A DNA stretch of 23,770 bases from Saccoglossus kowalevskii (Eukaryota; Hemichordata; Enteropneusta; Harrimaniidae). Below the pieces are notes generated by a model. It was not told the origin of the DNA. It saw only the letters and a program-made list of their open reading frames with translations, and ran no database searches. Positions 10,874 to 23,770 of this stretch are shown here, piece after piece; positions within the stretch are counted from its first letter, which is position 1, and each line of letters starts with the position of its first letter. The position numbers were made by a program, and so were the translations under genes. Location of the stretch: positions 1-23,770 of the forward strand of contig NW_003144806.1 of NCBI RefSeq assembly GCF_000003605.2, in the 5' to 3' direction.

Positions 10874-12543
10874 AAAGCAGCGATACATATATATGAGATA
10901 AACCTTATATTAATTTCGTGGTTATATACAATTAACTAAATATCTTTATATCTTAGATATTATTTACTTCTTAGTTTCCGCCGTTGGTTTAACAGTAAAC
11001 GCCAACGCCATCGAACTATTGACATATACAACATGATTTAGATATCAGCAGCTTTTTAAGTAACTTTTTTTTAGTCGTGTCCAATGCTAGGGCCGACTTT
11101 AAGCACTGATGCCGTCTTTTCAGACACCCCTTTAATTTTCTGATCTGTTCTATATCCCTGCTTGACATACGCCCTCAAGCGTGATCCACAGTAAATTTAT
11201 TGTTCATTTCATCGTACTGACTTTCTAAATTCCGGGCTTACAGGCAACCCATGACATAATACCACCACTCGAAAAAACCGCAGGGAACCGGGCATAATTG
11301 TGAATGAAAATGTGATGTTTGAACATGTGTTTGGAATTTTATTTAGGTATTAGCATGGAAAATATGTCGATGGTCCCCTGTCCCGGAAGCTGTATCCCAA
11401 GCAACCACGTGTTGTTTAAATGACAATGCTTTGAAAAAATGATAACTTTGTTAAATGTGACGACACATGCAGACACATGCAGACAGATACAACATGTGAA
11501 ATGGTGTCTTGATTATGCGTGTACCGGTTATGATTGAACGTGCTTCTGAATTCAGTTTATTTCGTTGTATTTTATTGAAGAAAGTAAGTTGTTAATGAAA
11601 GAAATCTCCGATCCGGTGCCTGTTCTCTCGATATCTGTGGGTACCAGAAACGATGTGTTGAATGAAGCGAGCCCACTCCCCACTCAAATATTATTTAGAA
11701 TATGTTGATTACTTTGAGCTCCCTACCCAGCAATTGTGTTTGTTTTCAGGCAGTTGGCTTAATTTTAACAACTGACGCACCGCTTACAATTTTTTTTAGA
11801 AACGACGCAAGTTTTTGCACAATATCCCTTCCTTATCATTACGTGTATAAATCAAAACTATTTGCACTCAAATAGATGTGAGTACACGACACATCGAAAT
11901 TTGAATGAAAGTATAATTATCTGGGGAGTGAATGCAAATATTTGGAAGCCGACCTTTCCTGATAGACTTGGCAGGGATTACATGGTTTCGCTGTATTTAG
12001 ATTGTCATATAAAATAAACCTCTCGATGGTCGACGTTATGTGAAACTTCCTGTCAACATCCTGACTTCAACATGATTGTGCACATATATTTGTCTAAATT
12101 TGTGACGACAGTTGGAATTTGAAGTTGATTGTGGCAATCGCGATACATTTTTTATAGTATTTTTTTCATTTATAATATTTTTCTATCAAACCTTCGATTT
12201 ACCGAGCAAATCTGTGAACCATTTACCTCAATTTGTTTCAAATAAACTGTCATCTTTTATTATAGTTTTCACATTGCTTTTAACATTGCGGTAAATGTTG
12301 TTGTATTTCTGGTCTTGTTTTGTAATGTTGTTAGTGATTTTAGAACAGTTATCCAAAACATGGCTAACATTGAAATGTTTTTGGTCATACCTACTAGTAT
12401 CCCAGTCCGACTCTTTGTAATTGGTAATTTTCTAGTCTATAAAGAGAAATATGTAATTGCATTATTGGCAGTGTATACTATTAGTATATATGTAAGTACA
12501 CAATTGAGTTGAATTATATTAATTTATGTTTTTTTTGTTCCAG

Positions 12544-12573
12544 ATAGTTGACAAACTAAAGACATATTTAAAG
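12544..12573 (+). promoter_or_regulatory. Splice acceptor and 30-base lead-in before the SIR2-kinase-MBL start
   Basis: The exon begins after a T-rich tract ending GTTCCAG at 12543. The 30 bases before the first ATG are open in the same frame, so translation could begin in an upstream exon I have not identified. ATG at 12574 has A at -3 and is the first in-frame Met. Confidence 0.6.
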
Positions 12574-22168
<9,595 letters not shown>

Positions 22169-22232
22169 AATGTGTCAAATAGTATAACATATATTTAATA
22201 TATTTAGTGTTTATTCAGTGTTTTCCATTTTT
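22169..22232 (+). other. 3' flank immediately after the stop codon
   Basis: This short AT-rich stretch follows the TAG stop. No AATAAA or ATTAAA hexamer is present; only weak variants such as TTTAATATAT occur. The transcript may end through a non-canonical signal or continue into the repeat downstream. Confidence 0.4.
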
Positions 22233-22267
22233 AGTCCCCGTTCGGACGCAGTCCGAAAACGGGGACT
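22233..22267. mobile_element. Hairpin marking a repetitive element
   Basis: The left arm AGTCCCCGTTCGGAC (22233-22247) pairs with the right arm GTCCGAAAACGGGGACT (22251-22267) around a three-base GCA loop. The right arm has two extra bases. The structure is strong and GC-rich. It is followed directly by a (GTGC)n run and the degenerate tandem units, which suggests that it is the end of a repeat family rather than part of the gene. It lies only 65 bases past the stop codon, so it may be in the mRNA. Confidence 0.75.
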
Positions 22268-22284
22268 TATGTTTTGACCTCTGT

Positions 22285-22312
22285 GTGTCCGTGCGTGCGT
22301 GCGTGCGTGCGT
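22285..22312. repeat. GTGC tetranucleotide repeat
   Basis: About six GTGC/CGTG units form a short microsatellite between the hairpin and the tandem units. Confidence 0.85.
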
Positions 22313-22319
22313 CCGAACC

Positions 22320-23408
<1,089 letters not shown>

Positions 23409-23770
23409 CATGTATTCAAAATGGCTGATTTTGAATGCTGTTCCAGAGCAATATCTCTCAATATGGACAAGTACTTGTTTGACGATCAGATACAAATGTC
23501 AATCATTTTAATGTTAAAAAATCATATTCCTGACATGGTTATATTCAAGCTATATTACTATAAACAAAACTATATATTATAAATTTGATAACTAACGGGG
23601 TCTGTGCCATGCATGGATTGTTTTAAACTAACATTGCATCTGATAGGCGAAAACGTTTAGATTTAGGCAATATTTGGTAGTTATTTTCTTAACCGTATCG
23701 CATTTTTATTATCTGGGACTTGTAGCATAGGTTTTGTCATCATTAAATTGAGTACAGAGAACGATTCCGT
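23409..23770. other. Downstream flank without a recognisable gene
   Basis: The first 100 bases continue the degenerate repeat (AAAATGGCTG and a GACGATCAGATACAAATG phrase). The rest is AT-rich with nothing identifiable to the window end. Confidence 0.5.

Larger units (their letters stand above)
7804..12543. other. Divergent intergenic region
   Basis: About 4.7 kb lie between the first identified exons of the two divergent genes. Untranslated leader exons and promoters of both must be in or beyond this stretch, but I cannot place them. I see no convincing coding exon on either strand; the short open frames show no splice-site or family support. Features visible are an imperfect inverted repeat at 10751-10873, a CAA repeat at about 9489-9506, and scattered CACGTG or CACGTGA motifs (for example at 8522 and 10276). 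Confidence 0.5.

Overview
This is a eukaryotic, almost certainly invertebrate-animal, genomic window. The DNA is AT-rich. Both genes are split into many short exons with GT..AG borders. The non-coding DNA is full of microsatellites, tandem repeats and mobile-element debris. The presence of a death domain points to Metazoa; I cannot name the species. I could run no database search, so domain calls rest on motifs read by eye.

Layout. Positions 1-303 are a 35-bp tandem array in which most units carry both an E-box (CACGTG) and a POU octamer (ATGCAAAT). Positions 304-1827 show no gene. A minus-strand gene of about eight exons runs from its start codon at 7776 down to a stop at 1828. It encodes an unrecognised N-terminal region, a MyD88/IRAK-type death domain and a polar tail without a TIR domain. 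Its introns hold a 99-bp tandem duplication, a GC-rich 17-bp hairpin, and a decayed fragment that looks like a DIRS-type tyrosine recombinase. Positions 7804-12543 separate the two genes and hold only an imperfect 120-bp inverted repeat and a short CAA repeat.

The main feature is a plus-strand gene of at least 20 coding exons (12574-22168, about 1,100 residues). It joins three enzyme-like domains in one chain: an N-terminal SIR2-like Rossmann domain, a 300-residue region I do not recognise, a complete-looking protein kinase, and a C-terminal metallo-beta-lactamase fold with all expected metal ligands. One exon encodes both the end of the kinase and the start of the metallo-beta-lactamase domain, so that fusion is not a modelling artefact. 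Exon phases agree along the whole gene except in exon 8, where one base appears to be missing. In the SIR2-like domain the usual catalytic His position appears to be Phe.

Downstream, 22169-23770 holds a perfect-loop hairpin, about three degenerate 290-300 bp tandem units and a long AT/GT microsatellite.

The two genes are divergent neighbours. A death domain is a hallmark of innate immune signalling, and SIR2-like domains are antiviral NADase effectors in bacteria and are reported in animal immunity. A shared immune role for the pair is a reasonable inference, but nothing in the sequence proves it.
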